From Pseudomonas synxantha (lineage in GTDB: Bacteria > Pseudomonadota > Gammaproteobacteria > Pseudomonadales > Pseudomonadaceae): a stretch of DNA of 64,000 nucleotides. How positions within the stretch are numbered: the first letter of the stretch is position 1; each line of letters starts with the position of its first letter. Under the pieces are notes generated by a model that made no database searches, had not been told where the DNA came from, and worked only from the letters and a program-made list of their open reading frames with translations. Of the stretch, positions 45,674 to 53,815 are shown piece by piece. The DNA is taken from NCBI RefSeq assembly GCF_900105675.1, contig NZ_LT629786.1, positions 1,674,001 through 1,738,000 on the forward strand, written 5' to 3'. The position numbers and the translations under genes were made by a program.

Positions 45674-46150
45674 TCAGGCCGCCAGCGGTTTGCTGGCGTG
45701 GGCCTTTTTATAGGCCGCTTTCATCGCTTCCATTTCAGCGCCCAGTTCGTCAAGCACCGCCTTGCCGAGCAATTTCCTGGCCTGGGGGAACATTTCCGTT
45801 TCTTCCTCTTCGATGTGGTGCTCAAGCAACTCCTTGACCACTTTGACCCGCCCGGAAAACTCGGTGGATGACGGGTCGGTCTGCTTCAGGTCGGGCAGCA
45901 CCAGCGAGTCGACGGTGCGGTGCTCTTCCTTGGCTTCGTGGTACATGATGTCCTGCTCCTTGCCGCCAGCTTTGCGGAAAGCGGGGTAGAGGATTTCCTC
46001 TTCGAGCTGGGTATGCAGGGTGATTTCCATCTCGAGCTTGGCCAGCAACTCGGTACGCTTTTTAACCCCGCGCTCGGTGGATTCGCTCAGTTGGGTCAGC
46101 AGGGTCTTTACGCGTTCGTGGTCGGCTTTGAGAAGGTCGATGGCATTCAT
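45674..46150 (-). CDS. Hemerythrin HHE cation-binding domain protein
   Basis: 158-residue four-helix bundle with the expected metal ligands: LLKADHERV, ITLHTQLEEEILYP, YHEAKEEH and EHHIEEEETEMFP. Such proteins bind a di-iron centre and are linked to oxygen, NO or oxidative-stress handling. Start at 46150 with GTGAGGTTCTAC upstream; 4 extra codons are possible. The protein resembles stress-induced HHE proteins of Pseudomonas. Single gene. Confidence 0.9.
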   Translation of the reverse strand: MNAIDLLKADHERVKTLLTQLSESTERGVKKRTELLAKLEMEITLHTQLEEEILYPAFRKAGGKEQDIMYHEAKEEHRTVDSLVLPDLKQTDPSSTEFSGRVKVVKELLEHHIEEEETEMFPQARKLLGKAVLDELGAEMEAMKAAYKKAHASKPLAA

Positions 46151-46345
46151 GTAGAACCTCACGGTAGTGGACGGGCGTGTCGAAATGCACGCCTCGTAGT
46201 CAGGCTATTGCATCAGGCGTACCAACTTTTGCTTCGGTAGATTTATGTTTAAAATCAAGTAGATATAAGTTAAGTAATGATTGGCTTTCGTGCAGCTTGC
46301 ATGGTCGGGCTCCCGCAGGATTGCACAATGCTGCCCAGGTCAAAA

Positions 46346-46434
46346 TGTGGGAGGGGGCTTGCTCCCGATAGCGGTAGGTCAGCTAGCCTATGCTTCACTG
46401 ACCCACCGCTATCGGGAGCAAGCCCCCTCCCACA
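46346..46434. repeat. REP pair (inverted)
   Basis: Intact main-family doublet, 38 bp beyond the stop of the PfpI gene. The DNA between this and the hemerythrin promoter (46163-46345) is AT-rich (TAAGTAATGATTGG) and holds no gene. Confidence 0.87.
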
Positions 46435-46472
46435 TTTTCAGCTCCAGCGTCCTGGAGATTTTTATCTCGTGA

Positions 46473-47033
46473 TCAGCCGGCAACAGCCTTGGCAATCGCC
46501 TCGTTGAACGCTGGCAAGTCGTCCGGCGTACGTGAGGTGATCAAGGTCCAGCCGTTGGCCTTGCACTCCTTGACCTGGGCATCGACCACACCCGCGGCAC
46601 CTGCGTTTTCAAGGTCGATGCGCACGCTTTTATAGGCAGTCAGGGTCTTGCCCTTGACCACGCCGGCATCAATCAGCGCCCATGGCCCGTGGCAGATGGC
46701 CGCGATGGTTTTGCCGGCTTCGGCGAAGTCCTTGATCAGGCGCAGCGCTGCGGCATCCTGGCGCAAGGTATCGGCATTCACCGTGCCGCCCGGGATGACC
46801 AGCGCATCGAAGTTGCCGCTGACCACATCCGACAGTTGCACGTCGGACTCCACGGTCCCGTCCTTTTCGGTATCGCCGACAAAGGTCTGGGTGGTGCCGC
46901 CTTTGCTGGAAGCGTGGGTCACGGTGGCGCCGTAGCCCCGCAGGGCTTCCAAGGGTTTGAGCAGCTCGTCGCGCTCGATGCCGGTATTGGAGGTGATGAT
47001 CAGGATTTTCTTACCGTTGAGTTGTGCACTCAT
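46473..47033 (-). CDS. Type-1 glutamine amidotransferase-like protein (DJ-1/PfpI family)
   Basis: 186 residues. The nucleophile elbow AAICHGPWALIDAG has the family Cys-His pair. N-terminal KILIITSNTGIERDEL and VIPGGTVNADTLR match the PfpI/YhbO stress-type proteins, which are associated with oxidative or carbonyl stress and have been described as deglycases. Start at 47033 has AGGAGATATCCGC upstream. It lies next to a DUF4142 gene, 30 bp apart, in the same direction. Confidence 0.9.
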   Translation of the reverse strand: MSAQLNGKKILIITSNTGIERDELLKPLEALRGYGATVTHASSKGGTTQTFVGDTEKDGTVESDVQLSDVVSGNFDALVIPGGTVNADTLRQDAAALRLIKDFAEAGKTIAAICHGPWALIDAGVVKGKTLTAYKSVRIDLENAGAAGVVDAQVKECKANGWTLITSRTPDDLPAFNEAIAKAVAG

Positions 47034-47063
47034 GAGCGGATATCTCCTGTGTGGGTGAGTGGG

Positions 47064-47567
47064 TTACTTGGCGTATTTGCTTTGCAGCTCCTTGGCCATT
47101 TTCAGGTGTTTTTCCAGGGTCGGCAGCTTCTCGCTGGCAAAAGCCTTCAGCTCGGCGTTGTCCGAGGAAGTCGATTCTTTCTTGAACAGTTCGACGGCTT
47201 CTTCATGGGCATTGACCTGGTTGTTGGCATAGGCCTTGTCGAAGGATTCGTCGCGCATCTCGAGAATGGCTTTCTTGGCCTTGTCCATGAGCGCGGCATC
47301 ATCCGGCACTTCAAGATCATGTTTCTTGGCCAGTGCCATCAGTTCCTGGTTGGCCTTGGTGTGGTCGTCGACCATGTGCTGGGCGAAGGTCTTCACGTCA
47401 GCCGAACTGCTTTTTTGCAGGGCGAGCTTGCCGGCCTCGACTTCGGTGATACCACTCTGCGCGGCCTTGTCGACGAAGTCATTGGAGGTCGCCGCCATGG
47501 CAACGGAAATCGAACCCGCAGCCAGTGCGAAGGTCAGGCCCATCTGTTTCATCAGCTTGCTAGTCAT
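47064..47567 (-). CDS. DUF4142-domain periplasmic protein
   Basis: 167 residues with a signal peptide ending SVAMAA. The ferritin-like-looking helical domain DUF4142 has AAQSGITEVEAGKLAL, QHMVDDHTKANQEL and LPTLEKHLKMAKEL (Asp/His/Glu rich). Function unknown; members are often osmotic or stress-induced. Start at 47567 with AAGGAGATTCACC upstream. Upstream of, and probably co-transcribed with, the PfpI gene. Confidence 0.88.
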   Translation of the reverse strand: MTSKLMKQMGLTFALAAGSISVAMAATSNDFVDKAAQSGITEVEAGKLALQKSSSADVKTFAQHMVDDHTKANQELMALAKKHDLEVPDDAALMDKAKKAILEMRDESFDKAYANNQVNAHEEAVELFKKESTSSDNAELKAFASEKLPTLEKHLKMAKELQSKYAK

Positions 47568-47763
47568 GGTGAATCTCCTTATGGATGACGTGATGTCGTT
47601 ACCTGAGTGTTGAGCCGGCGGCCGCGCAAAAGGTTTAAATTTTTTTTGCGTTTTTTCGCCAGCGGTGACGAAGGCAATTTCCTTGAACTATCGAATTACG
47701 GCGGGCTCTGCTGCATAAGTGCCTGCCGATTTTCGCAGGCTCGCATCTGCCAGGAGATACACC

Positions 47764-47988
47764 GTGACTGACGCCAAGACTGCCGACAAAACCCCCAACC
47801 CCATCAGCTCCGAAGACGCCCAGACAGGTGCCGAAAAACCCGTCAAGGGACAGACCCTCGGGCATCCGGACCCAAAGACAGAAACCGTCGACAAGGTCCT
47901 GACCCCGACGTCGATCAAGGATACCGAGCGCCAGACTGACGCCATCAATGAGCAGGCCGACAAGGCTGAGCGCAAGCTGGGTCATTGA
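47764..47988 (+). CDS. Small hydrophilic protein, probably disordered
   Basis: 74 residues rich in Lys, Thr, Asp and Pro (DAKTADKTPNPISSEDAQTG), with no hydrophobic core. Start is GTG at 47764 with CAGGAGATACACC upstream; an upstream ATG has no ribosome site. The HhH gene starts 2 bp after the stop, so these are co-transcribed. I recognise no family. The composition resembles stress-associated small proteins. Confidence 0.65.
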   Translation: MTDAKTADKTPNPISSEDAQTGAEKPVKGQTLGHPDPKTETVDKVLTPTSIKDTERQTDAINEQADKAERKLGH

Positions 47989-47989
47989 G

Positions 47990-48421
47990 ATGGCCAAGTC
48001 GATCACGGCGTCTGAACTCGGCATCGAACTCAAGCCCGATGATGACGCCAGCCTGTTTAAATGGTTTATCGCCAGCTTTCTGATGGGCAAGCGTATCCAG
48101 GCGCCGATTGCGGCCCAGGCGTATCGGGTGATTATCGAAGAGGAGGGCCGCGATACTGCGCGCAAGCTGCAGCATTGCACCTCCCGTGAGCTGGTTTCGA
48201 TGTTGGGGCGTGCCCACTACGTACGCTACGACGAAACCACCGCCCAGCGCCTGCTGGACCTGAGTGCCAAATTGAATGCCGAGTACGCGGGCAAGATCAC
48301 CCAGATCAAATACGCCAGCGAGGACCGTCACGCTTTCGAACAGCGCCTCGGCGAGTTTGACGGGGTCGGGCCCAAGACCATCGAGATTTTCATGCGCGAT
48401 GCAGCCAAGGTGCTGTTTTGA
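47990..48421 (+). CDS. Helix-hairpin-helix DNA glycosylase-like protein
   Basis: 143 residues. The C-terminal HhH motif FDGVGPKTIEIFMRDAAKVL and the helical front resemble the HhH-GPD superfamily, but it is much shorter and lacks the Asp/Lys catalytic pair I would expect in a full Nth/AlkA enzyme. It may be a partial or specialised glycosylase, or a DNA-binding protein. Start at 47990 (TGAGATGG overlap context). The DUF72 gene overlaps its stop. Confidence 0.75.
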   Translation: MAKSITASELGIELKPDDDASLFKWFIASFLMGKRIQAPIAAQAYRVIIEEEGRDTARKLQHCTSRELVSMLGRAHYVRYDETTAQRLLDLSAKLNAEYAGKITQIKYASEDRHAFEQRLGEFDGVGPKTIEIFMRDAAKVLF

Positions 48422-49164
48422 CGGCACCTGTGTATGTGGGATGTGCGGGGTGGAGCCTGCCGCGCGAACACTGGGCGGCGTTTGTCGAAGAGGGCACTCA
48501 TCTGCAGCGCTATGCCTCGCGTTTCAACGCGGTGGAAATCAACAGTTCGTTTTACCGTCCGCACCTGCCCAAGACCTATACACGCTGGGCGCAATCGGTG
48601 CCGTCGGCATTTCGTTTCTCGGTCAAGGTGCCTAAGCGCATTACCCATGAACTGCGCTTGCAAGGGTGCGCTACCGCGCTGGATGAGTTCCTTGAGCAGT
48701 GCCTGCATCTGGAGCAGAAGCTGGGCTGCCTGCTGGTGCAACTGCCGCCTTCGTTGCGCTATGAACCGGCGTTGGCCACAGGTTTTTTCACTGCACTGCG
48801 CCAGCGTTTTGCCGGCGCCGTGGTGCTGGAGCCGCGTCACCCCAGTTGGCTTGACGCCGAGGCCATGTTGCTGGACATGCAGATAGGCCGGGTAAACGCC
48901 GACCCGGCCGTCATCGACCCAGGCGCCGGCTGGCAAGGCGTGCAGTATTGGCGCTTGCACGGCTCGCCGCGCATTTATCACAGCGCCTACGGCTTGCAGC
49001 GTGTGCAGGCCTATGCACGGCTGCTGGAGCCGTCGGCTGCGGCGGGTGTTCCCACTTGGTGCATCTTCGATAATACGGCCAGCGGCCATGCGGTGATGGA
49101 CGCTCTTTTGATGGTGAACAGCGAACATCTGGTTATGCCGCACGCTGCACCTCCTAGCCAATAA
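48418..49164 (+). CDS. DUF72-family protein (YecE-like)
   Basis: 248 residues. VYVGCAGWSLPREHWAAFVE, FNAVEINSSFYRPH, FRFSVKVPKRITH and LEPRHPSW are the DUF72 hallmarks of a TIM-barrel-like family of unknown function. The start is a TTG at 48418 that overlaps the stop of the preceding gene; no better start exists. The RBS would lie inside the upstream gene. It is linked to a DNA-glycosylase-like gene. Confidence 0.85.
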   Translation: MTAPVYVGCAGWSLPREHWAAFVEEGTHLQRYASRFNAVEINSSFYRPHLPKTYTRWAQSVPSAFRFSVKVPKRITHELRLQGCATALDEFLEQCLHLEQKLGCLLVQLPPSLRYEPALATGFFTALRQRFAGAVVLEPRHPSWLDAEAMLLDMQIGRVNADPAVIDPGAGWQGVQYWRLHGSPRIYHSAYGLQRVQAYARLLEPSAAAGVPTWCIFDNTASGHAVMDALLMVNSEHLVMPHAAPPSQ

Positions 49165-49245
49165 AACGTTGGTTGCGAGCCAGTGGTTGGCTGCACAGCC
49201 GATCGCCGGTTAATCTCTTCCCTCAGTTCAGGGAGAGGTGACCCG

Positions 49246-50406
49246 ATGTCGTTGATCACAACCATCGAAGACTTACGCAAGCTGGCGCAGAAACGTGTGC
49301 CACGGATGTTCTACGACTACGCTGATTCCGGTTCCTGGACTGAGAGCACCTATCGCGCCAATGAGAGTGATTTTGCGCGCATCCAATTCCGCCAAAGGGT
49401 GGCGCGTAATATCGATGAGCGTTCAATCCGCGCCACGATGATCGGCCAGGACATGGCCATGCCCGTGGCCCTGGCGCCCACCGGCCTGGCGGGCATGCAG
49501 CATGCCGATGGCGAGATTCTTACCGCCCGTGCCGCTGCCGCATTCGGGTTGCGTTATACCTTGTCGACCATGAGCATCTGCTCCCTGGAAGACATCGCCG
49601 AGCATGTCGGCCAGCCGTTCTGGTTCCAGCTGTATGTGATGCGCGACCGCGAGTTTATCGAGCGGTTGATCGAGCGCGCCAAGGCTGCCGGGGTGGATGC
49701 GTTGGTGCTGACCCTTGACCTGCAGATACTCGGGCAACGCCACAAGGACTTGATCAATGGCCTGTCGGCACCACCCAAGCTGACCCTGCCGAATATCCTC
49801 AACATGATGACCAAGCCGCGCTGGGTAATGGGCATGCTCGGCACCCAGCGCCGTGGTTTCGGCAATATCGTCGGGCATGTGAAGGGCGTGGCCGACATGA
49901 GTTCGCTGTCGTCCTGGACCGCCCAGCAATTCGACCCGCGCCTGAGTTGGGACGATGTGGCGTGGATCAAGAAATGCTGGGGCGGCAAGTTGATCATCAA
50001 GGGCATCCTCGACGTGGAAGATGCGCGGCTGGCGGCCGATTCCGGCGCCGATGCGCTGGTGGTAAGCAACCACGGCGGTCGTCAGCTGGATGGCGCGCCG
50101 TCGAGCATCAGCCAACTGCCGGCGATTGTCGAGGCCGTGGGCAAGCGCATCGAAGTATGGCTCGATGGGGGGATTCGCTCCGGCCAGGACGTACTCAAGG
50201 CCATCGCCCTGGGGGCCAAGGGCACCATGATCGGTCGCCCGCACCTGTATGGCCTGGGTGCGATGGGCGAGGCGGGCGTGACCAAGGCGCTGGACATCAT
50301 CGCCCGAGAGTTGGACGTGTCGATGGCGCTGTGTGGCTATAACGATATACGTGATGTGAACCGCGAGATTTTGCTGCCCGGGAGCTTTCCTGAATGTGTT
50401 GCCTGA
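49246..50406 (+). CDS. FMN-dependent alpha-hydroxy acid dehydrogenase (LldD/lactate-type)
   Basis: 386-residue TIM barrel. It has ALAPTGLAGMQHADGE, TLSTMSICSLEDIAEH, FQLYVMRDREF, the active-site SNHGGRQLDGAPSS (His-x-x-Arg) and phosphate motif DGGIRSGQDVLKA. Closest in pattern to L-lactate dehydrogenase (LldD) but other alpha-hydroxy acids are possible. Start at 49246 has GGGAGAGGTGACCCG upstream; the longer frame to 49183 lacks one. No lactate permease or lldR regulator is adjacent. Confidence 0.9.
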   Translation: MSLITTIEDLRKLAQKRVPRMFYDYADSGSWTESTYRANESDFARIQFRQRVARNIDERSIRATMIGQDMAMPVALAPTGLAGMQHADGEILTARAAAAFGLRYTLSTMSICSLEDIAEHVGQPFWFQLYVMRDREFIERLIERAKAAGVDALVLTLDLQILGQRHKDLINGLSAPPKLTLPNILNMMTKPRWVMGMLGTQRRGFGNIVGHVKGVADMSSLSSWTAQQFDPRLSWDDVAWIKKCWGGKLIIKGILDVEDARLAADSGADALVVSNHGGRQLDGAPSSISQLPAIVEAVGKRIEVWLDGGIRSGQDVLKAIALGAKGTMIGRPHLYGLGAMGEAGVTKALDIIARELDVSMALCGYNDIRDVNREILLPGSFPECVA

Positions 50407-50598
50407 GCAAAAAAATCGTAAAAAAATAAAAAGAGTTGTCCACGAAAACCGTGGGTATCTCTGTGGATAACTTTACGAAGGCCCGGTAGCGTTGGCGATT
50501 TCAATGCAGGTCATTATTTGATCAACTTCTGTTTCGGGCCAGCATGGGCAGGGTTTGCGCTTGACAGCCAAGCGCGAACCCAGTGCCGAAAAGCCTGT

Positions 50599-51525
50599 TT
50601 ATGATGCGTTGTCGCGCGCTGTGGAGTGAGTCACTACCGGGTCGGGCATCCTGGTGCGCATCAGCCTGTCCAGTGCCTGGCCATAGCTGCGCCCGGCCAG
50701 GCTCATGCTGTTGTTATGGCTGGCGCCCGGTACCAGCAACAGATGCTTGGGCTCCTGGGCGGCTTCAAACAACTGCTGGCTGAAACGCGGTGGCACGTAG
50801 CGGTCGTCGAGGCCGTGGACCACCAGCAACGGCATGTGGATATCGGCAATCTTGTCAATGGAATCGAACTTCTGCGACAGCAACCAGCGCACCGGCAAAG
50901 AGGTATTGCTGACAGCCGTGGCCACATCCGCGAGGGAGGTGAAGGTGGATTCGATCACCAGCCCACGTACCGGCAGCGGCACCTGCTTGCCCAGTTCGGC
51001 GGCCAGGTCGATTGCCACCGCGCCACCCAGGGAATGCCCGTAGATCAGGCGCTTGCCCGGGTCCGGTTGCAGGGTCTGGAAGCGCTCCCAGGCGATGCGT
51101 GCGTCTTCGTACACCGTGGTTTCCGAAGGTAGGTCGCCGTGGCTTTGGCCGAAGCCGCGATAGTCGATGGCTAATACCGAGAAGCCCAGGGCATGCAATT
51201 GCTCGATGCGAAACAGCTGGCCTGTGAGATTCCAGCGCACCCCGTGCAGGTAGAGGATGGCCGGCGCCTCCTTCGTCGCAGCCGGGTACCACCAGCCATG
51301 AATGTTCTGCCCCGATTTGAAATTGGCGGGCCTGAGTTCGAATTCCTGCACCGCCTTGGGCAGGCCGGTGTACCAGCCGGCAGTCCCCGGCTCGATGCGA
51401 AACACCAGCTCGCGTTCCTTGTGTTGCAGCACGGCGCAGCCGACGGGCAGGCCGACGATCAGCGCAGCCATGCACAGCAAGGGCAGCCAGCGCAGGCCCA
51501 GGCGGGCGATAAAGCGAGAAGACAT
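50599..51525 (-). CDS. Alpha/beta hydrolase lipoprotein
   Basis: 308 residues with a membrane segment and lipobox LPVGC (Cys30). The hydrolase fold has LYLHGVRWNLTG, nucleophile YGHSLGGA, Asp in HGLDDRYVPP and His in GASHNN, so the triad is intact. Related proteins are YjfP/FrsA-like esterases or serine aminopeptidase-like hydrolases of unknown substrate. Start at 51525 with CTGGAGCTTTC upstream. Convergent with the hydroxy-acid dehydrogenase gene. Confidence 0.88.
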   Translation of the reverse strand: MSSRFIARLGLRWLPLLCMAALIVGLPVGCAVLQHKERELVFRIEPGTAGWYTGLPKAVQEFELRPANFKSGQNIHGWWYPAATKEAPAILYLHGVRWNLTGQLFRIEQLHALGFSVLAIDYRGFGQSHGDLPSETTVYEDARIAWERFQTLQPDPGKRLIYGHSLGGAVAIDLAAELGKQVPLPVRGLVIESTFTSLADVATAVSNTSLPVRWLLSQKFDSIDKIADIHMPLLVVHGLDDRYVPPRFSQQLFEAAQEPKHLLLVPGASHNNSMSLAGRSYGQALDRLMRTRMPDPVVTHSTARDNAS

Positions 51526-51709
51526 GAAAGCTCCAGGACAAAAGCGAAGCACGGGTTTTACCAGATGGCCCGAGCGCGCAGGCATTAATGCGACGGTTGT
51601 AGCAGAGCAAAGTGTTACAGCATTGAACAATCCAGGCGCAGGTTGTTAGGGTGGTCGGCTCAACGGCAGCCATCGCCACTGAACCTGTTCCCACCTGCAT
51701 AGGCCCACT

Positions 51710-52297
51710 ATGGACAACAGCCCCGTTCGCATCACCGCCGAAGAAACCCTCTCGGACAGCTGGTACCTCTTGAAAAAATACAGCTTCGACCTGCGTCGCC
51801 GGGATGGCAGCTGGCAAGCCCAGACCCGCGAGGTGTACGACCGTGGCAACGGCGCGACGATCCTGCTGTACAACCGCGGGCAACGCACAGTGCTGTTGAT
51901 CCGCCAGTTCCGCATGCCCACCTTCGTCAACGACTATCCCGGCTACCTGATCGAAGCGGCGGCCGGCTTGCTGGATAACGCCAGCCCTGAAGAACGCATC
52001 CGCCTGGAAGCCGAGGAAGAGACCGGGTATCGCGTGGGGCATGTGGAGCAAATCTACGCGGCGTTCATGAGTCCAGGCTCGGTGACTGAGCGGATTCACT
52101 TTTTCATGGGCGAGTATCAGCCGGGGGATCGGGTGGGTGCGGGCGGCGGCCTGGAAGAGGAGGGCGAGGATATCGAGGTGCTCGAACTAGGCTTCGAGCA
52201 GGCACTGGAGATGGTGCAGAGTGGGGATATTGTGGATGGCAAGACAATCATGTTGTTGCTGCACCTTGAACTGAAGATGCTGAAAGAAGGCTGGTGA
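51710..52297 (+). CDS. Nudix hydrolase (NudK-like, GDP-mannose type)
   Basis: 195 residues. The Nudix box reads [20 protein letters not shown] followed by ETGY, the same spacing as in Nud[22 protein letters not shown] precedes it and [17 protein letters not shown] follows. The closest known relative is E. coli NudK, a GDP-mannose hydrolase; ADP-ribose or other NDP-sugars are possible. Start at 51710. Single gene divergent from the lipoprotein hydrolase. Confidence 0.88.
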   Translation: MDNSPVRITAEETLSDSWYLLKKYSFDLRRRDGSWQAQTREVYDRGNGATILLYNRGQRTVLLIRQFRMPTFVNDYPGYLIEAAAGLLDNASPEERIRLEAEEETGYRVGHVEQIYAAFMSPGSVTERIHFFMGEYQPGDRVGAGGGLEEEGEDIEVLELGFEQALEMVQSGDIVDGKTIMLLLHLELKMLKEGW

Positions 52298-52361
52298 GGG
52301 AGCTTGCTCGCGCAGCGGCCCGACAGCCGCCGATGATCCCACTGACGCACCTGCGATCCAA

Positions 52362-52450
52362 TGTGGGAGGGGGCTTGCTCCCGATGAGGGAGTATCAGGC
52401 AACGCATCTAGGACTGACCCACCGCCATCGAGAGCAAGCCCCCTCCCACA
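52362..52450. repeat. REP pair (inverted), followed by T-run
   Basis: Main-family doublet downstream of the Nudix gene. The right arm is followed by TTTTTT, so it could also act as the Nudix terminator. A further degenerate arm (GAGGGAGCTTGCTCGCGCAG) lies at 52296-52315. Confidence 0.85.
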
Positions 52451-52567
52451 TTTTTTACCGGGTGCAGTCAATCAGACCGTTATGAAATCAAGCTCCCGGA
52501 TCAGAGTCGCGCAACCACCTCGCTAACCTCAACCCCGACTGACGGTAATTGTCAGAAATTTCCCAGA

Positions 52568-52585
52568 GGAGTACAAATGTACTCC
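52568..52585. promoter_or_regulatory. LexA2 operator overlapping the lexA2 start codon
   Basis: GGAGTACA-AA-TGTACTCC is a perfect 18-bp palindrome holding GTAC-N4-GTAC, which fits the LexA2-type SOS box (GTAC-N4-GTGC) of Pseudomonas putida. It covers the ribosome site and the ATG at 52577, so LexA bound here would shut off its own operon. Confidence 0.75.
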
Positions 52586-53194
52586 ATGACGAACCTGACC
52601 CCCCGCCGTACCGCCATCCTGACCTTCATCCGTGACCGCATCGCGCAACAAGGCCAGCCCCCCAGCCTCGCCGAGATCGCCGAGGCGTTCGGCTTCGCCT
52701 CGCGCAGCGTCGCCCGCAAGCATGTGGTGGCCCTGACTGAAGCTGGCTTTATCGAGGTCAACCCCAACCAGGCCCGTGGTATTCGTCTGCTCAATCAACC
52801 CGTGCGTGCCGAGTGGCTGGATGTCCCGGTGCTTGGCCGTGTGGCGGCCGGCCGGCCCATCGACGCCGATGCCGAAGTGCACAGCCGCTTGCAACTGGAC
52901 CCTGCCACCTTCGCGAAAACCCCCGACTACCTGCTGCGGGTGCAGGGCGATTCGATGATCGAAGACGGCATTCTCGACGGCGACCTGGTGGGCGTGCGTC
53001 GCAGCGTCGAAGCCTTGAACGGACAGATTGTAGTGGCGCGCCTGGACGGTGAAGTCACCATCAAGCGTTTCGAGCGCAGCGGCGACCGGGTTCGCCTGTT
53101 GCCACGCAATCCTGCGTATCAACCCATCGTGGTCGGACCCGATCAGGACCTGGCCATTGAAGGGGTGTTCTGTGGCCTGGTGAGGCAAGGCTGA
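52577..53194 (+). CDS. lexA2: LexA-family SOS repressor (LexA2)
   Basis: 205 residues. An N-terminal winged helix (RRTAILTFIRD, PSLAEIAEAFGFASRSVARKH) is followed by a peptidase S24 domain. The self-cleavage bond is Ala91-Gly92 in RVAAGRP. The catalytic Ser126 is in QGDSMIEDG and Lys163 in EVTIKRF. It represses the mutagenesis operon and is removed after RecA-triggered autocleavage. A perfect palindrome overlaps its own start, which fits autoregulation. Pseudomonas carries a separate housekeeping LexA1; this one heads the imuA-imuB-dnaE2 operon. Stop overlaps the imuA start (ATG at 53194 vs TGA). Confidence 0.95.
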   Translation: MYSMTNLTPRRTAILTFIRDRIAQQGQPPSLAEIAEAFGFASRSVARKHVVALTEAGFIEVNPNQARGIRLLNQPVRAEWLDVPVLGRVAAGRPIDADAEVHSRLQLDPATFAKTPDYLLRVQGDSMIEDGILDGDLVGVRRSVEALNGQIVVARLDGEVTIKRFERSGDRVRLLPRNPAYQPIVVGPDQDLAIEGVFCGLVRQG

Positions 53195-53808
53195 TGGGCG
53201 CCGTGGTTGCCCTGGACTCGCTGTTCAATGGTGGGCGAGTCTGGAAGGGCCGGCCTGCCGCACCACCGGCCAGCGTGCACCCCACGGGGCTGGCGGCGCT
53301 GGATGCGGTGCTGCCCAGTGGCGGCTGGCCGGAAGCTGCCTTGAGTGAAATCCTGATGGCCAAGGACGGTGTGGGCGAGTTGCAGCTGGTACTGCCGACC
53401 CTGGCGCGCTTGTCGGCCCAGGGCGAGCGCATTGTGCTGGTGGCGCCGCCTTATACGCCGTACCCCCATGCCTGGCAGAACGCCGGGGTGGATGTGCGCA
53501 AGCTTTCCATCATCCAGGCCGAGGAGCGCGACGCGCTGTGGGCGGTGGAGCAGTGTCTGCGTTCCGGCAGTTGCGGCGCGGTGTTGTGCTGGCCGCGCAA
53601 GGCCGATGACCGGGCCTTGCGGCGTTTGCAGGTGGCGGCGGAAACCGGCCAGACCCTGGCGTTTGCCTGGCGCTCCTTGAGTGAGGCGGTCAATGCATCG
53701 CCCGCGGCATTGCGTCTGGCGGTCGAGGCCCGGCCGGCACAAGTGCGGGTGCTCAAGTGCCGCGGCGGGTTGGCCCACCCGGCGCCGATCGCCCTGACGG
53801 GGCATTGA
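53194..53808 (+). CDS. imuA: Mutasome protein ImuA (RecA-like/SulA-like)
   Basis: 204 residues of the ImuA family: an N-terminal HPTGLAALDAVLPSGGWPEAA resembling RecA, followed by ELQLVLPTLARLSAQ and AVLCWPRKADDRALRRLQ. The P-loop is weak, as usual for ImuA. It works with ImuB and DnaE2 in SOS translesion synthesis, possibly by controlling RecA or the polymerase. Start ATG 53194 overlaps the lexA2 stop. ImuB follows 7 bp after the stop. Confidence 0.92.
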   Translation: MGAVVALDSLFNGGRVWKGRPAAPPASVHPTGLAALDAVLPSGGWPEAALSEILMAKDGVGELQLVLPTLARLSAQGERIVLVAPPYTPYPHAWQNAGVDVRKLSIIQAEERDALWAVEQCLRSGSCGAVLCWPRKADDRALRRLQVAAETGQTLAFAWRSLSEAVNASPAALRLAVEARPAQVRVLKCRGGLAHPAPIALTGH

Positions 53809-53815
53809 GGTTGCC

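Noticed and set aside
47635..48180. 181-codon minus-strand frame opposite the HhH gene
   Set aside because: Opposite two co-directional genes with ribosome sites and a recognisable HhH motif; no domain in the antisense translation.
50401..50470. Replication origin
   Set aside because: Two DnaA-like boxes and an A-rich patch are too few, and none of the usual origin-flanking genes (dnaA, dnaN, rpmH, gidA) is present.
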